From positions 62,001 through 126,000 of the forward strand of contig NZ_FOHI01000002.1 in assembly GCF_900111585.1 (NCBI RefSeq): a stretch of 64,000 bases of DNA, written 5' to 3'. The notes beneath the pieces were generated by a model. It worked only from the letters and a program-made list of their open reading frames with translations, was not told the DNA's origin and ran no database searches. The translations under genes and the position numbers were made by a program. Positions 1 through 9,352 of this stretch are shown in pieces; position 1 is the first letter of the stretch, and each line of letters begins with the position of its first letter. This DNA is from Nitrosospira multiformis (GTDB lineage: Bacteria > Pseudomonadota > Gammaproteobacteria > Burkholderiales > Nitrosomonadaceae).

Positions 1-1284
1 ATAAGCACCAGTTTTGAAGGCGAATTGCTCCCGCCTTATTTGATCCTGTCGGTGATCGTGTTCTCTATCTCCTTTCCGGGTGCGTCACATCTTCGATCAT
101 CCGTCAAAGTCCTCATCTTTGACGTGCTCTACACCTGGTTCTGGATGGTTTTGCTACTGTTTTTTCTCGGTTTTGCGACCGGCTATATCGCGCAATTCTC
201 CAGCCAGGTGCTCATCACATGGCTATGGGCTGCGCCCCTAAGTCAAATCGGCGTCCATCTGCTGTTTCGTATCGCCGCACCCTATCTTCTCATGCTCCAG
301 GGTCCACCCCAGCGCGCCATCATAGTCGGCATGAACGAGCAGGGAGTGGCACTCGCCCGTCGTATCCATGAGACGCGTTATTCGAATATGGAACTGTCCG
401 GTTTTTTTGATGATCGGAATGAGAGTCGACTCTCGCACGCGCGGCATAATCCCTTGCTCGGAAGGCTTCGAGAACTTCCCGAATTTGTCAAGGAGCATCG
501 CATTCAGTTCATTTATCTGTCGTTGCCGATGGCTTCCCAGCCACGCATTCTGCATGTTCTCGAAGAACTGAAAGATACGACGGCCTCCATCTATTTTGTA
601 CCCGATATGTTTATTACGGATCTTATTCAGGCGCGCAGTGGCACAGTGTGTGGTACGCCGGTTATCGCTGTCTGCGAATCGCCTTTTACGGGCTCCAATG
701 GGATGGTCAAGCGCGCAAGCGACATTATCCTCTCCCTGCTTATACTGCTACTCATATCACCACTTCTGCTGCTCATCGCGACTGCCATCCGGCTGGATTC
801 GCCAGGCCCCATTATTTTCAAGCAGCGACGCTATGGACTGGACGGAGAGGAAATCCTTGTTTACAAGTTTCGATCGATGAGCGTCTGCGAAGATGGGAAT
901 ACCATCCGGCAAGCACAAAGGAATGATAACCGCATAACCCGCGTCGGAGCTTTCCTGCGGAAGAATTCCCTGGATGAATTGCCGCAGTTCATCAATGTAT
1001 TGCAGGGGCGCATGAGCATTGTCGGTCCCAGGCCTCATGCAGTAGCGCACAACGAGATATATCGCAATCTTATAAAGGGCTACATGATCCGGCACAAGGT
1101 AAAGCCGGGAATTACGGGTTGGGCGCAGGTCAACGGCTACCGTGGGGAGACGCGGACCCTCGACAAGATGCAGGCGCGTATCGATCATGACCTCGATTAT
1201 TTACGCAACTGGTCGTTGCGGCTCGATTTGCACATCATCTGCAAGACTATCCTGGTAGTACTGAAAGATCGGGCTGCATATTAA
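1..1284 (+). CDS. Undecaprenyl-phosphate glucose phosphotransferase (EpsB/WcaJ type), 5' truncated by window
   Basis: This inner-membrane enzyme should start repeat-unit assembly by moving a sugar-1-phosphate from a UDP-sugar to undecaprenyl phosphate. The frame is open from base 1, so the true start lies upstream and 427 residues are visible. Order of parts: the tail of an N-terminal multi-helix membrane region, a nucleotide-binding-like CoA_binding_3 domain beginning near [16 protein letters not shown], then the bacterial sugar transferase domain. That catalytic domain shows a membrane hairpin ([16 protein letters not shown]), the KQRRYG and YKFRSM motifs, [17 protein letters not shown] with its conserved acidic residue, the SIVGPRP loop and [12 protein letters not shown]. 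It lies 130 bases before epsL and fits the EpsB position of exosortase-linked EPS operons. The sugar specificity (glucose) is family knowledge and is not visible here. Confidence 0.93.
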   Translation: MSTSFEGELLPPYLILSVIVFSISFPGASHLRSSVKVLIFDVLYTWFWMVLLLFFLGFATGYIAQFSSQVLITWLWAAPLSQIGVHLLFRIAAPYLLMLQGPPQRAIIVGMNEQGVALARRIHETRYSNMELSGFFDDRNESRLSHARHNPLLGRLRELPEFVKEHRIQFIYLSLPMASQPRILHVLEELKDTTASIYFVPDMFITDLIQARSGTVCGTPVIAVCESPFTGSNGMVKRASDIILSLLILLLISPLLLLIATAIRLDSPGPIIFKQRRYGLDGEEILVYKFRSMSVCEDGNTIRQAQRNDNRITRVGAFLRKNSLDELPQFINVLQGRMSIVGPRPHAVAHNEIYRNLIKGYMIRHKVKPGITGWAQVNGYRGETRTLDKMQARIDHDLDYLRNWSLRLDLHIICKTILVVLKDRAAY

Positions 1285-1414
1285 GTGCTTCTCTCTCATG
1301 CGCCGCAAAGCTTCTCAGCAGTCATTAACACGAATAACACTTCCGCTATCCTCCCGTTAGTCAAGGTGATACTCTTGCAGCCTCCTTTGTATCGGAAAGA
1401 TAGAGATATCTAAA

Positions 1415-2734
1415 ATGAAAAAAAGATTGCCGTTAAATCTTTCCTTTGGTCGCCGTCGTTGGATCGCAGTAATTGCTTCTTTAAGTTTTTTTTCGTGGGA
1501 TGCGCAACAGGTAATGGCTCAACAGTCGATGCCACATCCCCCCAGGAAGGTTCCCGACAAGACTTTCAGCGTGACCGCGGGCACCACATTTACGTACGAC
1601 AGCAATGTCTTTCGTTTGTCTCCTCTCGTTAATCCGGTTGCATTAACCGGTCAACCGCGTAGAGCCGATCAGATCATTATCACGTCTGCAACTCTTGGGT
1701 TTAATAAAACATATTCCATGCAACGCTTCGAGGTAACCGGTACCTTGGTTGATAATCGTTACATGAATTTTGATTTCCTTGACTTTCTCGGAAAAAATTA
1801 CAACGCGGCCTGGCACTGGTATGTAACCCCTTACCTTCATGGCAGATTGACTAGCCGCCACAGTGAAGCCCTTAACAATTTTGCAAACCTCTCCGGTTTT
1901 CTGAATGCCACGAATCGCAACCTGCGCACCATTGACAACTATCATTTCGATGGAATTCTTGAGCTTAACAGGGCCTGGCATCTCATTGGCGGTCTTGACC
2001 ATACCGTCATGAAGAACAGCCGCTTAACCATTCAGGATTTCAACAACATGGTTTCCTCGGTGGAGGGGGGAATACGCTATGTCTCAAGTTCCGGCGGCAC
2101 GCTCACTTACAGAGTGAGAAGCGGGCGCGGGGAGTTTATCAATCGACCGGAGCCTCTTGCCGACGTTCTCTTTGATACCCGTTTCGATGAAATGGAGCAC
2201 GATCTCCGCGTGCGTTGGCCCATCACGGTCAAGACCTCCATAGAAGGACGAGTCGGCTACCTCGATCGCAAGCATGCTCATTTTTCCCAGCGGAACTTCG
2301 CCGGCTTCGTGGGCGATCTCAATATAAGTTGGATGCCAACCAGCAAACTGCAGGTGGTGGGGGGGTGGTCCAGACAATTGTCCAATTATCAGACTGCACC
2401 ATTTGCCTTTCAGAATTCTATCTATGAGCGTTTCTCGAGTAGTTACATTGCCACTAATCGCTTCTCGATTGCCCCGACCTGGCAAATCACGGAAAAGACT
2501 GCATTGAGGGTGCGCTATGATTATGTTATCAGTGATTTTCATGGCGCTGTTATTCCTCTTCCTACAGAGAGTCGAAGCGATCAAATGCATTCCGGTTTGG
2601 TTGCTCTCGATTGGCGGCCACTTAACACACTCTATTTAAGCGCCGCTTTTCATCGGGATCATCGCAGTTCCAACCATCGCGGCTTTGACTTTGACAGCAC
2701 CGCAGGAAGTGTTTCAGCCACGCTTAATTTTTGA
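1415..2734 (+). CDS. epsL: EpsL-type outer-membrane beta-barrel protein of the EPS operon
   Basis: A 439-residue protein with a cleavable signal peptide: a basic start (MKKRLPLNLSFGRRRW), a hydrophobic stretch and a likely cut after VMAQQ. The mature part is rich in alternating beta-strand patterns and aromatic residues (YDSNVF, RYMNFDF, GWSRQLSNYQT) and ends TAGSVSATLNF, with the C-terminal phenylalanine typical of outer-membrane barrels. Position between the priming transferase and EpsD matches EpsL of the Methylobacillus-type EPS cluster. EpsL is presumed to help the polymer cross or anchor at the outer membrane; no catalytic motif is visible. ATG at 1415 is followed directly by the signal sequence, which supports this start. 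Confidence 0.85.
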   Translation: MKKRLPLNLSFGRRRWIAVIASLSFFSWDAQQVMAQQSMPHPPRKVPDKTFSVTAGTTFTYDSNVFRLSPLVNPVALTGQPRRADQIIITSATLGFNKTYSMQRFEVTGTLVDNRYMNFDFLDFLGKNYNAAWHWYVTPYLHGRLTSRHSEALNNFANLSGFLNATNRNLRTIDNYHFDGILELNRAWHLIGGLDHTVMKNSRLTIQDFNNMVSSVEGGIRYVSSSGGTLTYRVRSGRGEFINRPEPLADVLFDTRFDEMEHDLRVRWPITVKTSIEGRVGYLDRKHAHFSQRNFAGFVGDLNISWMPTSKLQVVGGWSRQLSNYQTAPFAFQNSIYERFSSSYIATNRFSIAPTWQITEKTALRVRYDYVISDFHGAVIPLPTESRSDQMHSGLVALDWRPLNTLYLSAAFHRDHRSSNHRGFDFDSTAGSVSATLNF

Positions 2735-3002
2735 TGATCAAGCAACTCATGTTTCGCTATTATTACTATTGAGAGGAGTTGGGAAAAGGTGATTTACAAT
2801 GGGAGTCTGATAGTACGAACGGACTATTGCGGCCAAATACCACCTCGGCTACCGTGGTTGTCAGATACCTGAATTACACGCCTGTATTGACGAGAATCTG
2901 TGTCCTGGCAGGAAGTTTAAAATATTTGAAAACACCGGATTGTTTTAAATTATTTGTCCTATTCTTTAACCGAAAAGCCAATGGCTCAACAAATTTGATC
3001 AT

Positions 3003-3965
3003 ATGAAAATGAATCGTCAGAAATTCATAACGCCACTATTACTCCCGTTGCTTGCTTTAGGACTTGTGGCTTGCGATAAAAAGGAATCACAACAACCGGC
3101 CAGTCAGGTAGCGGCCAAAGTAAATTCCGGCGAAATCTCCGTGCATCAACTCAATTATGTTCTGGCCAGAGCCACGCGCAATAGCGCAAATTCTCCGGAA
3201 AACGCGTCCAGGATTCGGCGGGAAGTTCTTGATCGCCTGGTCGATCAGGAGCTTGCGGTAGAACAGGCTATCAATAAAAAACTTGACCGTTCACCGGAGG
3301 TTCTCATGGCCTTGGACAACGCCCGTAGAGAGATCCTTGCACGTGCCTATCTCGAGCAGATCACTGCGGCCACTCCAAAGCCAACCGTCGAAGAAGCAAA
3401 AACCTACTATTCGGAACATCCACAGCTTTTCGCGGAACGCCGCATTTATAACATACAGGAAATTGTGCTTCCTTCATCAGTCGGTGTCGCGGACGAGTTG
3501 CGGCAAATGCTCGACTCAGGCAAACCCATGGAAGACATTGCGAAGTGGCTGAAAGGCAAGGAGATAAAGTTTGCCGCTGGCAGCGCAACACGTTCTGCCG
3601 AGCAGATTCCTCTTGAGCTCCTGCCCAAGATACATCCGCTGAAACCCGGCCAGGGTCTGCTCATCCAGGGCCCGCAATCGATTACCCTCATGCGGATTGC
3701 CGCCGCCCAAACAGCGCCGATTACCGAAGCAGCAGCGTTACCGCGTATCCAGCAGTTTCTTGGAAATCAGCGCGCGGCGGAAGCCGCGAGGGGGGAAATA
3801 AAGGCTCTCAAGGCAAAAGCCAATATCACCTACATGGGCGAATTCGCTGCTTCGGATAAAAATGCATCCGGCGGAGAACATTCCGTTTCGTCAGTCGCCA
3901 GTTCTACGGATACGAGTTCGCCGCAAGCCGACCTTGAAAAGGGTGCGGCTGGTTTGTTGAGATAA
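3003..3965 (+). CDS. epsD: EpsD-family peptidyl-prolyl cis-trans isomerase, predicted lipoprotein
   Basis: This 320-residue protein has a lipoprotein signal ending in the lipobox LVAC (cysteine about residue 27), so it should be lipid-anchored in the periplasm. The mature part resembles a SurA-type chaperone: a helical N-terminal segment (VNSGEISVHQLNYVL, RIRREVLDRLVDQELAVEQA) followed by a parvulin-like rotamase region (RRIYNIQEIVLP, LELLPKIHPLKPGQG). EpsD proteins are expected to help fold or assemble the EPS export machinery. The 268-base gap before it is long for this operon and may hold a secondary promoter. The ribosome site is weak, and an ATG two codons later (3009) is an alternative start. 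The last 40 or so residues are low complexity, rich in serine and alanine. Confidence 0.88.
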   Translation: MKMNRQKFITPLLLPLLALGLVACDKKESQQPASQVAAKVNSGEISVHQLNYVLARATRNSANSPENASRIRREVLDRLVDQELAVEQAINKKLDRSPEVLMALDNARREILARAYLEQITAATPKPTVEEAKTYYSEHPQLFAERRIYNIQEIVLPSSVGVADELRQMLDSGKPMEDIAKWLKGKEIKFAAGSATRSAEQIPLELLPKIHPLKPGQGLLIQGPQSITLMRIAAAQTAPITEAAALPRIQQFLGNQRAAEAARGEIKALKAKANITYMGEFAASDKNASGGEHSVSSVASSTDTSSPQADLEKGAAGLLR

Positions 3966-3993
3966 CGCAATTATCAAGAGGAAGTTCGACAAT

Positions 3994-4788
3994 ATGTTTC
4001 AAATTTTGGTTCGTACCTTGATCCTTTTATCGATGTTGTCTTCGGCTAAGGCTTTTGCCGAGAGCCCTGACTACCCGCTGGGTCCGGGTGATATCCTGCG
4101 CATTCAGGTTTTTCAAAACCCCGACCTTACTACTGAAACCCGGGTTTCCGAAAGTGGTTCCATCACGTTTCCGCTGGTTGGCGCTCTCGAGGTCGGAGGG
4201 CTTTCTGTTGCTTCTGCCGAAAATAAGCTTGCAGCCGCCCTTAAAAAGGGTGGTTTCATAAAGCAACCTCAGGTAACCATTGTCCTCCTGCAGATGCGAG
4301 GCAGTCAGGTGAGTGTGCTGGGTCAGGTTAATCGACCGGGACGCTTTCCACTGGAAACACTCAGTAGAGTGAGTGACATGCTGGCTGCCGCGGGAGGTAC
4401 CACCGCGCTCGGCGATGATTTCGCAATCGTTACCGGTACACGCAACGGACAGGCCTTCCGAAAGGTGATCGATATTCCCGCACTCTATCTGGAAGAGAGA
4501 TCCGATGAAGATATCATCCTTGCTGGAGGAGACACGATCTATGTTCACCGGGCTCCCGTTTTCTATATTTACGGCGAGGCACAGCGACCCGGCGCTTATC
4601 GTATTGAGCGAGGCATGACCGTAATGCAGGCTCTGGCTCAGGGCGGGGGGCCTACTCCGCGAGGTAGCGAATGGTGGTTGCGTCTTCATCGCAGAAACGC
4701 GGATGGGGTCGTGGAGAGGCTTTCACCCGAAATGACCGACGCTGTCCAGCCCAACGACATAATCTATGTGCGAGAAAGCATTTTTTAA
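3994..4788 (+). CDS. epsE: EpsE polysaccharide export protein (Wza-like, SLBB domains)
   Basis: A 264-residue periplasmic/outer-membrane polysaccharide export protein. After a signal peptide (cut near KAFAES) comes the Poly_export domain with its hallmark YPLGPGDILRIQVFQNPDLT, then SLBB-type repeats (VSVLGQVNRPGRFPLE and FYIYGEAQRPGAYRIE). It is shorter than Wza and lacks the C-terminal transmembrane helix, as is usual in the EpsE family of exosortase-linked loci. EpsL may supply the outer-membrane part. A good ribosome site (AAGAGGAAG) precedes ATG 3994. The gene sits 28 bases after epsD and 15 before epsF, so one transcript is likely. It should work with EpsF and EpsG as the trans-envelope export complex. 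Confidence 0.95.
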   Translation: MFQILVRTLILLSMLSSAKAFAESPDYPLGPGDILRIQVFQNPDLTTETRVSESGSITFPLVGALEVGGLSVASAENKLAAALKKGGFIKQPQVTIVLLQMRGSQVSVLGQVNRPGRFPLETLSRVSDMLAAAGGTTALGDDFAIVTGTRNGQAFRKVIDIPALYLEERSDEDIILAGGDTIYVHRAPVFYIYGEAQRPGAYRIERGMTVMQALAQGGGPTPRGSEWWLRLHRRNADGVVERLSPEMTDAVQPNDIIYVRESIF

Positions 4789-4803
4789 GCGTCCTCCGTA
4801 CCT

Positions 4804-6195
4804 ATGACACTTCAACAATTTTTACTCATCCTTCGTGCCCGGTATAAGGTAGTCCTCTCTATTTTATTGTTTACGGTAATCGCTACCCTAATAGTCAGTT
4901 TGTTATTGCCTAAACAATATACCGCCGGTACAGCTGTAGTGATTGACATTAAATCGCCCGACCCGGTAGCGGGGATGGTATTGCCCGGCCTGACGTCCCC
5001 TACTTACATGGCTACCCAGGTAGACGTGATCAATAGCGACCGTGTAGCAGAGCGCGTCGTAAAAATGCTGCGCCTGGATGAAAGTCCTATGGTAAAGGAG
5101 CAGTGGGAGGAGGACGGAAGCAAGGGTGAGCTTACCATCTGGCTGGCCAACTTGCTGAAAAGAAAGCTTGATGTCAAACCTTCCCGGGAAAGCAACGTAA
5201 TCTACATTGAGTATACCGGGAATGATCCCAATTTTGCCGCAGCTGTTGCAAACGCCTTCGCTCAAGCCTATATCGACGTGAATCTGGATTTGAAGGTCGC
5301 TCCTGCCCGCCAGTATGCACACTGGTTCAAAGGACAAACTGCCGCGGCCAGGGATGAGCTTGAGCGAGCCAAAGCTGCACTTTCCGTGTATCAACAGGAA
5401 ACCGGGCTCGTCGCCACCGAGGAACGTCTGGATTATGAAGTAGCCAAGCTCAATGAACTTTCAAGTCAACTCACTCTTATTCAAGCCCAAACATCGGACA
5501 GCAGCAGTAAACGGAAAGCCGCTGAAGATCCGGACACTTTGGCTGAGGTCATACAGAGCCCGCTGATAAATAGCCTCAAATCGGACATTGCGCGCCTCGA
5601 CGCGAAGCTTCAGGAAAGCAGCGCCTATCTGGGGCCAAATCATCCACAAACCAAACGCACGCAATCTGAACTCGCATCTCTCAAAAGCAAGCTATCCGCT
5701 GAAACGCGCAAGATACATAGCAGTATCGGTACTTCATATGAAGTGGGGAAGCGAAAGGAGCAAGAGTTGCTCGAAGCGATGGAAAAGCAAAAGGGGCGCG
5801 TGCTGGAGCTTAACAGGCAGCGTGATCAGATGAGTGTCCTTCAAGGGGACGTGGAAGCTGCTCAACGCAATTTCGAAGGCATAAGCCAGCGTAGTGCTCT
5901 CACCCGTCTGGAAAGTCTTTCCGTTCAGACTAACATAACCCCGTTGAACCCTGCTTCAGTCCCGAGTGAACCGTCAAAACCCAAGTTATTGCTCAATATG
6001 CTGATTTCCATTTTTCTTGGGACACTGCTAGGTGTAGGTGTCGCCCTAGTAATGGAATTAATGAATCGACGTGTGCGTTCTGTAGAGGACATCGTGGAAG
6101 CCATAGAGATTCCGGTGCTGGCGGTAATGTCCGGCCCGTCTCGCAACAAGCTTTCGAGTCGTCTTCCCAAATTACCCAACCCGGAAACCAGTTAA
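4804..6195 (+). CDS. epsF: EpsF chain-length determinant protein (Wzz/PCP family)
   Basis: A 463-residue inner-membrane protein of the Wzz/polysaccharide co-polymerase type. It has an N-terminal membrane segment (about residues 17-37, VVLSILLFTVIATLIVSLL), a large periplasmic region with long coiled-coil stretches (residues roughly 170-370), and a C-terminal membrane segment (LLNMLISIFLGTLLGVGVA) preceded by the proline-rich PLNPASVPSEPSKPK typical of the family. The cytoplasmic tail is short. The kinase-like partner is encoded separately as epsG, 18 bases downstream. EpsF should set polymer length and connect the polymerase to the export protein EpsE. Confidence 0.94.
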   Translation: MTLQQFLLILRARYKVVLSILLFTVIATLIVSLLLPKQYTAGTAVVIDIKSPDPVAGMVLPGLTSPTYMATQVDVINSDRVAERVVKMLRLDESPMVKEQWEEDGSKGELTIWLANLLKRKLDVKPSRESNVIYIEYTGNDPNFAAAVANAFAQAYIDVNLDLKVAPARQYAHWFKGQTAAARDELERAKAALSVYQQETGLVATEERLDYEVAKLNELSSQLTLIQAQTSDSSSKRKAAEDPDTLAEVIQSPLINSLKSDIARLDAKLQESSAYLGPNHPQTKRTQSELASLKSKLSAETRKIHSSIGTSYEVGKRKEQELLEAMEKQKGRVLELNRQRDQMSVLQGDVEAAQRNFEGISQRSALTRLESLSVQTNITPLNPASVPSEPSKPKLLLNMLISIFLGTLLGVGVALVMELMNRRVRSVEDIVEAIEIPVLAVMSGPSRNKLSSRLPKLPNPETS

Positions 6196-6213
6196 CTCAA
6201 ACGGAGCTACATC

Positions 6214-7143
6214 ATGAATCCCGTAAGCGCCAGTTTGCCGGCTATCAAGCGGAGTCAGAATTCCAATCCCCGCGAATCGTTCTTTGCTGGCCGAACTCAA
6301 ATCATTGGAAATAGCAGTTCGATCGGAGCCATTCTCGTCAATGCGGGAAGGCTGTCCGAGGAGAATGTGACTCGCATACTGGAAGCGCAAGTACAGCAGC
6401 AAAACCACTTTGGTGAAGCCGCTATATGCCTCGGTTTGCTCACGGAAGACGATGTGCGCTTTGCTCTTTCGCGGCAGTTTAACAATCTCTATCTGCCAGC
6501 AGGCGACAACAGTCTCAGTCATCATTTAATTGCGGCTTACAAGCCGTTCAGTCCTGTCGTCGAACACCTGCGAAGTCTGCGCAGCCAGCTCATGCTACGC
6601 TGGTTCGAGCCAGATACGGACCGGAACGTGCTTGCCATTGTCAGTCCCGGACTGGGAGAAGGTAGAAGCTTCATAGCTGCCAATCTTGCCATCGTTTTTT
6701 CACAGCTTGGCAAAAGTACATTGCTCATCGATGCAAATCTTCGTGCGCCCCGTCAACAGGAATTCTTTAAAGTGAATACAGGGGGAGGCTTATCCAGCTA
6801 CCTTGCAGGCCGTGCTGGCTTGGAGAGCATTGTCAGAATTCCTTCATTGCTTGGTCTTTCCGTACTGCCCGCGGGTGCAGTACCGCCAAATCCACAAGAA
6901 CTTATTGGTCGATCCGTTTTTGCGGATTTGCTGCAATCGGTTGGCTGCGAGTTTGATATCGTTATCGTGGATACACCCTCAGCAAGCGAATACGCGGAAG
7001 CACAAATCATCGCGACGGAGGCATCTGCTGCCTTGATTGTCCTTCGAAAGAACCATACTTCTCTATCACGCACCATGGAGCTGGCGCGACGTTTCCAACA
7101 GACGGGTGCTGCGGTGGTAGGTTCTGTGCTGAATGATTTTTGA
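6214..7143 (+). CDS. epsG: EpsG chain-length tyrosine-kinase-like ATPase with N-terminal MshEN-like repeats
   Basis: A 309-residue cytoplasmic partner of EpsF. Residues about 35-90 hold two tandem MshEN-like motifs (IGAILVNAGRLSEENV and FGEAAICLGLLTEDDV). The rest is a BY-kinase/MinD-like ATPase: the P-loop GLGEGRS at residues 146-152, in which arginine 151 stands where lysine is usual, Walker A' LLIDANLR with D173, and the downstream VIVDTPSASEY. There is no tyrosine-rich C-terminal tail; the protein ends GSVLNDF, so autophosphorylation like that of Wzc is not evident. The arginine P-loop is, to my knowledge, common in this family. Ribosome site GGAG lies 8 bases before ATG. It is the last gene of the first operon. 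Confidence 0.92.
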   Translation: MNPVSASLPAIKRSQNSNPRESFFAGRTQIIGNSSSIGAILVNAGRLSEENVTRILEAQVQQQNHFGEAAICLGLLTEDDVRFALSRQFNNLYLPAGDNSLSHHLIAAYKPFSPVVEHLRSLRSQLMLRWFEPDTDRNVLAIVSPGLGEGRSFIAANLAIVFSQLGKSTLLIDANLRAPRQQEFFKVNTGGGLSSYLAGRAGLESIVRIPSLLGLSVLPAGAVPPNPQELIGRSVFADLLQSVGCEFDIVIVDTPSASEYAEAQIIATEASAALIVLRKNHTSLSRTMELARRFQQTGAAVVGSVLNDF

Positions 7144-7320
7144 ATAATAAAAGCGGCATAGATTCATGGTCATACCCCCATAGATGATTCGCATGATCGA
7201 AATTCTAGGAACATCAGGCGCTAAACGAAAGGGATGATATATATCTTATATTTTCTTCATTTTCTTGATTCGCTTGTGAAAACAGAGAGGAGGGCTATTG
7301 GCGCAGTTGAGAAAGCCGTA

Positions 7321-7695
7321 TTAATTTCGGCGCCGCCACTCTGCCTCGAGCAAGGCAATACCGATAAGACTACCTGTCACATCAGCGGCAAAATCATCCC
7401 ACCCTGCCTTGCGGCCGGGCAGATAGATCTGATGCCATTCATCAAACAAGCCGATCAGCGCTGCTCCGAGAAATGCGAGACCCAGCTGTCTCCAGCCAGT
7501 GAGGCCACTTGCCGCACCTATAGCGCAGGTGAGCAGGGCGAAAATAACAGCGTGGACAAGCTTATCCCAAGGACTGGGTATCAGGTTTACGGCAACAGGG
7601 TGCGCTCCACCGGCAAATAGACCAGTCAGAATTCCCAGCACGAGCAACATGGAGGCAGTGCGAAGGTAGCGAGATAACAGATGTTGTGAAAACAA
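7321..7695 (-). CDS. VanZ-like small membrane protein
   Basis: A VanZ-family inner-membrane protein of about 124 residues with four hydrophobic segments. The family signature is clear: SPWDKLVHAVIFALL, then FDEWHQIYLPGRKAGWDDFAADVTGSLIG. The function of these small proteins is not known. They often sit near exosortase and polysaccharide genes. The frame is open up to an ATG at 7782, but that would overlap 86 bases of xrtB. A TTG at 7695, with GAGGAA about 14 bases before it, or the ATG at 7650 are more likely starts. If 7695 is right, its start codon and the xrtB start are separated by a single base, and the two genes read away from each other. Confidence 0.8.
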   Translation of the reverse strand: MFSQHLLSRYLRTASMLLVLGILTGLFAGGAHPVAVNLIPSPWDKLVHAVIFALLTCAIGAASGLTGWRQLGLAFLGAALIGLFDEWHQIYLPGRKAGWDDFAADVTGSLIGIALLEAEWRRRN

Positions 7696-7696
7696 A

Positions 7697-8611
7697 ATGA
7701 TTATAAATTCCTCAATTATCTTCAATAAAAAAAATCTGCCAGTGGAACCTCGCAATCTCATGCTCATCTGGTTGCCTATCATTGCCGGATTAATCGTACT
7801 TTATTTACCAAGTCTGGTCGATCTTTTTCGCGGTGTCTGGTCCACCGATCAGCAAGCTCATGGACCGATTGTGCTGGGTATCGCTTGTTGGCTTATCTAC
7901 CGGAAATGGCCGGAAATGTGGCATCAGAGCGAGTCGGAGCCTTCAGCTCCGACTGCAGGCTGGCCGATCTTCATTTTTGGCCTGATGTTCTATGTGATCG
8001 GACGCTCCCAGGAAATCCTGCTGTTCGAAATAGGCTCGGTAATCTGGCTGCTTGCCGCCATTGTTTTGCTTATGCGTGGCTCCCGAGCGCTTAAGGTGCA
8101 ATGGTTTCCGCTCTTTTTCATGTTGTTCATGATTCCTCTCCCCTCCGCGTTCGTCGATGCTCTGACAATGCCGATGAAAATGGCAGTTTCGTATGTGGCG
8201 GAAACCATTCTTTTCTGGTTTAACTACCCCATCGCGCGTACCGGAGTAATCCTGCAAATCGGGCAATACAAGCTGCTGGTAGCAGATGCGTGTGCAGGTC
8301 TTCATACTCTCTTTACGCTCGAGGCGCTGGGCCTGCTCTATCTTAATCTGGTTCGTCACGACTCGTTATTCAGAAACGTCGCATTGGCTATCCTTATTGT
8401 CCCGATATCCTTCACCGCCAACGTTATCCGGGTAATGGTACTGACGCTGATTACCTACCATTTCGGCGATGAGGCGGGGCAAGGCTTCCTGCACGGCTTT
8501 GCCGGCATGGTACTGTTCCTCAGTGCTTTGCTGCTGATCATTGGGGTCGATTCGCTATTACAAATGGCAGTCAGGTTGCGTGTTAGAAGCAACGTGCTCG
8601 GCGAAGTATGA
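7697..8611 (+). CDS. xrtB: Exosortase B (XrtB/EpsH), transpeptidase-like processing enzyme for PEP-CTERM proteins
   Basis: A 304-residue multi-pass membrane protein with about eight hydrophobic segments. The exosortase catalytic triad is visible: cysteine 199 in ADACAGLH, arginine 245 in FTANVIRVMVL and histidine 266 in GFLHGFAG. Exosortases cut proteins carrying a C-terminal PEP-CTERM signal and are thought to attach the product to a cell-surface carrier. The TDQQAHGPIVLGIACWLIYR segment near residue 50 and the EPS setting point to the B type. Possible targets in this window end at 23022, 27821 and 41474. Its stop overlaps the epsI start (ATGA). An internal ATG at 7760 is an alternative start. 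Confidence 0.94.
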   Translation: MIINSSIIFNKKNLPVEPRNLMLIWLPIIAGLIVLYLPSLVDLFRGVWSTDQQAHGPIVLGIACWLIYRKWPEMWHQSESEPSAPTAGWPIFIFGLMFYVIGRSQEILLFEIGSVIWLLAAIVLLMRGSRALKVQWFPLFFMLFMIPLPSAFVDALTMPMKMAVSYVAETILFWFNYPIARTGVILQIGQYKLLVADACAGLHTLFTLEALGLLYLNLVRHDSLFRNVALAILIVPISFTANVIRVMVLTLITYHFGDEAGQGFLHGFAGMVLFLSALLLIIGVDSLLQMAVRLRVRSNVLGEV

Positions 8612-9291
8612 CGATGAATCCCTGGCTAAGAAATTGCTTACTTCTGGTACTCATGCTCGCTGCCTCAGGCCTCGCGCTCGCGCTGAAGCCTACCCAAAAA
8701 ATCGCCGATCAGGGTCCGGCAGTCGACCTCGAAAAAATAATACCGAAGGAATTCGGAGACTGGAGGGAAGAGCAGCACAACTTTATACAAATGGTCGATC
8801 CCCAGCAAAAAGAGCTGATCGAACGTATCTACACCCAGACACTGAGCCGTACGTATGCGAATTCCAACGGCTATCGCATCATGCTGGCAATAGCCTATGG
8901 CGACGACCAGAGAGATTCCATGCAAACACACTATCCGGAGGTTTGTTATCCCGCACAGGGTTTTGAACTGATATCGAGAGAGAAAGGAAGCATTGTCTCC
9001 CCAACGGGTTCGATTCCCGTTGTGCAGCTCGTAACCTCGCTGGAAAAACACAGGATTGAACCCGTCACGTATTGGGTAATGATAGGCGACATGCCAATAG
9101 TCCAAGGCTGGAAAAAGAAGCTGGCGGAGATGCAATATGGTTTGAGGGGGCTGATTCCCGATGGACTGCTTTTTCGGGTCTCATCCATTGATGAGGATAA
9201 CCGGCACGCATTTGAAATGCACCAGGCATTCATAAACGATATCCTGGCTGCAATGCCGGTAATGCAACGAAAGCGATTTTCAGGAACGTGA
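8608..9291 (+). CDS. epsI: EpsI family exosortase-associated protein
   Basis: A 227-residue protein with an N-terminal membrane anchor (LLLVLMLAASGLALAL) and a periplasmic domain. EpsI signatures are present: PKEFGDWREE, then Y.QTLSRTY, then an HYPEVCYPAQGFE segment with a conserved cysteine. Its start overlaps the xrtB stop by four bases, implying translational coupling. EpsI is often fused to or directly downstream of exosortases. Its exact role is not established. It may assist the sorting reaction or EPS export. Confidence 0.92.
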   Translation: MTMNPWLRNCLLLVLMLAASGLALALKPTQKIADQGPAVDLEKIIPKEFGDWREEQHNFIQMVDPQQKELIERIYTQTLSRTYANSNGYRIMLAIAYGDDQRDSMQTHYPEVCYPAQGFELISREKGSIVSPTGSIPVVQLVTSLEKHRIEPVTYWVMIGDMPIVQGWKKKLAEMQYGLRGLIPDGLLFRVSSIDEDNRHAFEMHQAFINDILAAMPVMQRKRFSGT

Positions 9292-9352
9292 TCATGTGGA
9301 TTTCCACCCGTCTCTTTGCATCCTCTTTCGGGAACGTTTGAAATAGGCGTAT

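Noticed and set aside
2905-2925. Possible sigma-54 promoter (TGGCAGG) before epsD
   Set aside because: The required GC at the -12 position is absent at the correct distance.
2779-3006. 75-residue frame between epsL and epsD starting at TTG
   Set aside because: Weak start, no domain, overlaps the epsD start by four bases only by chance; better read as spacer.
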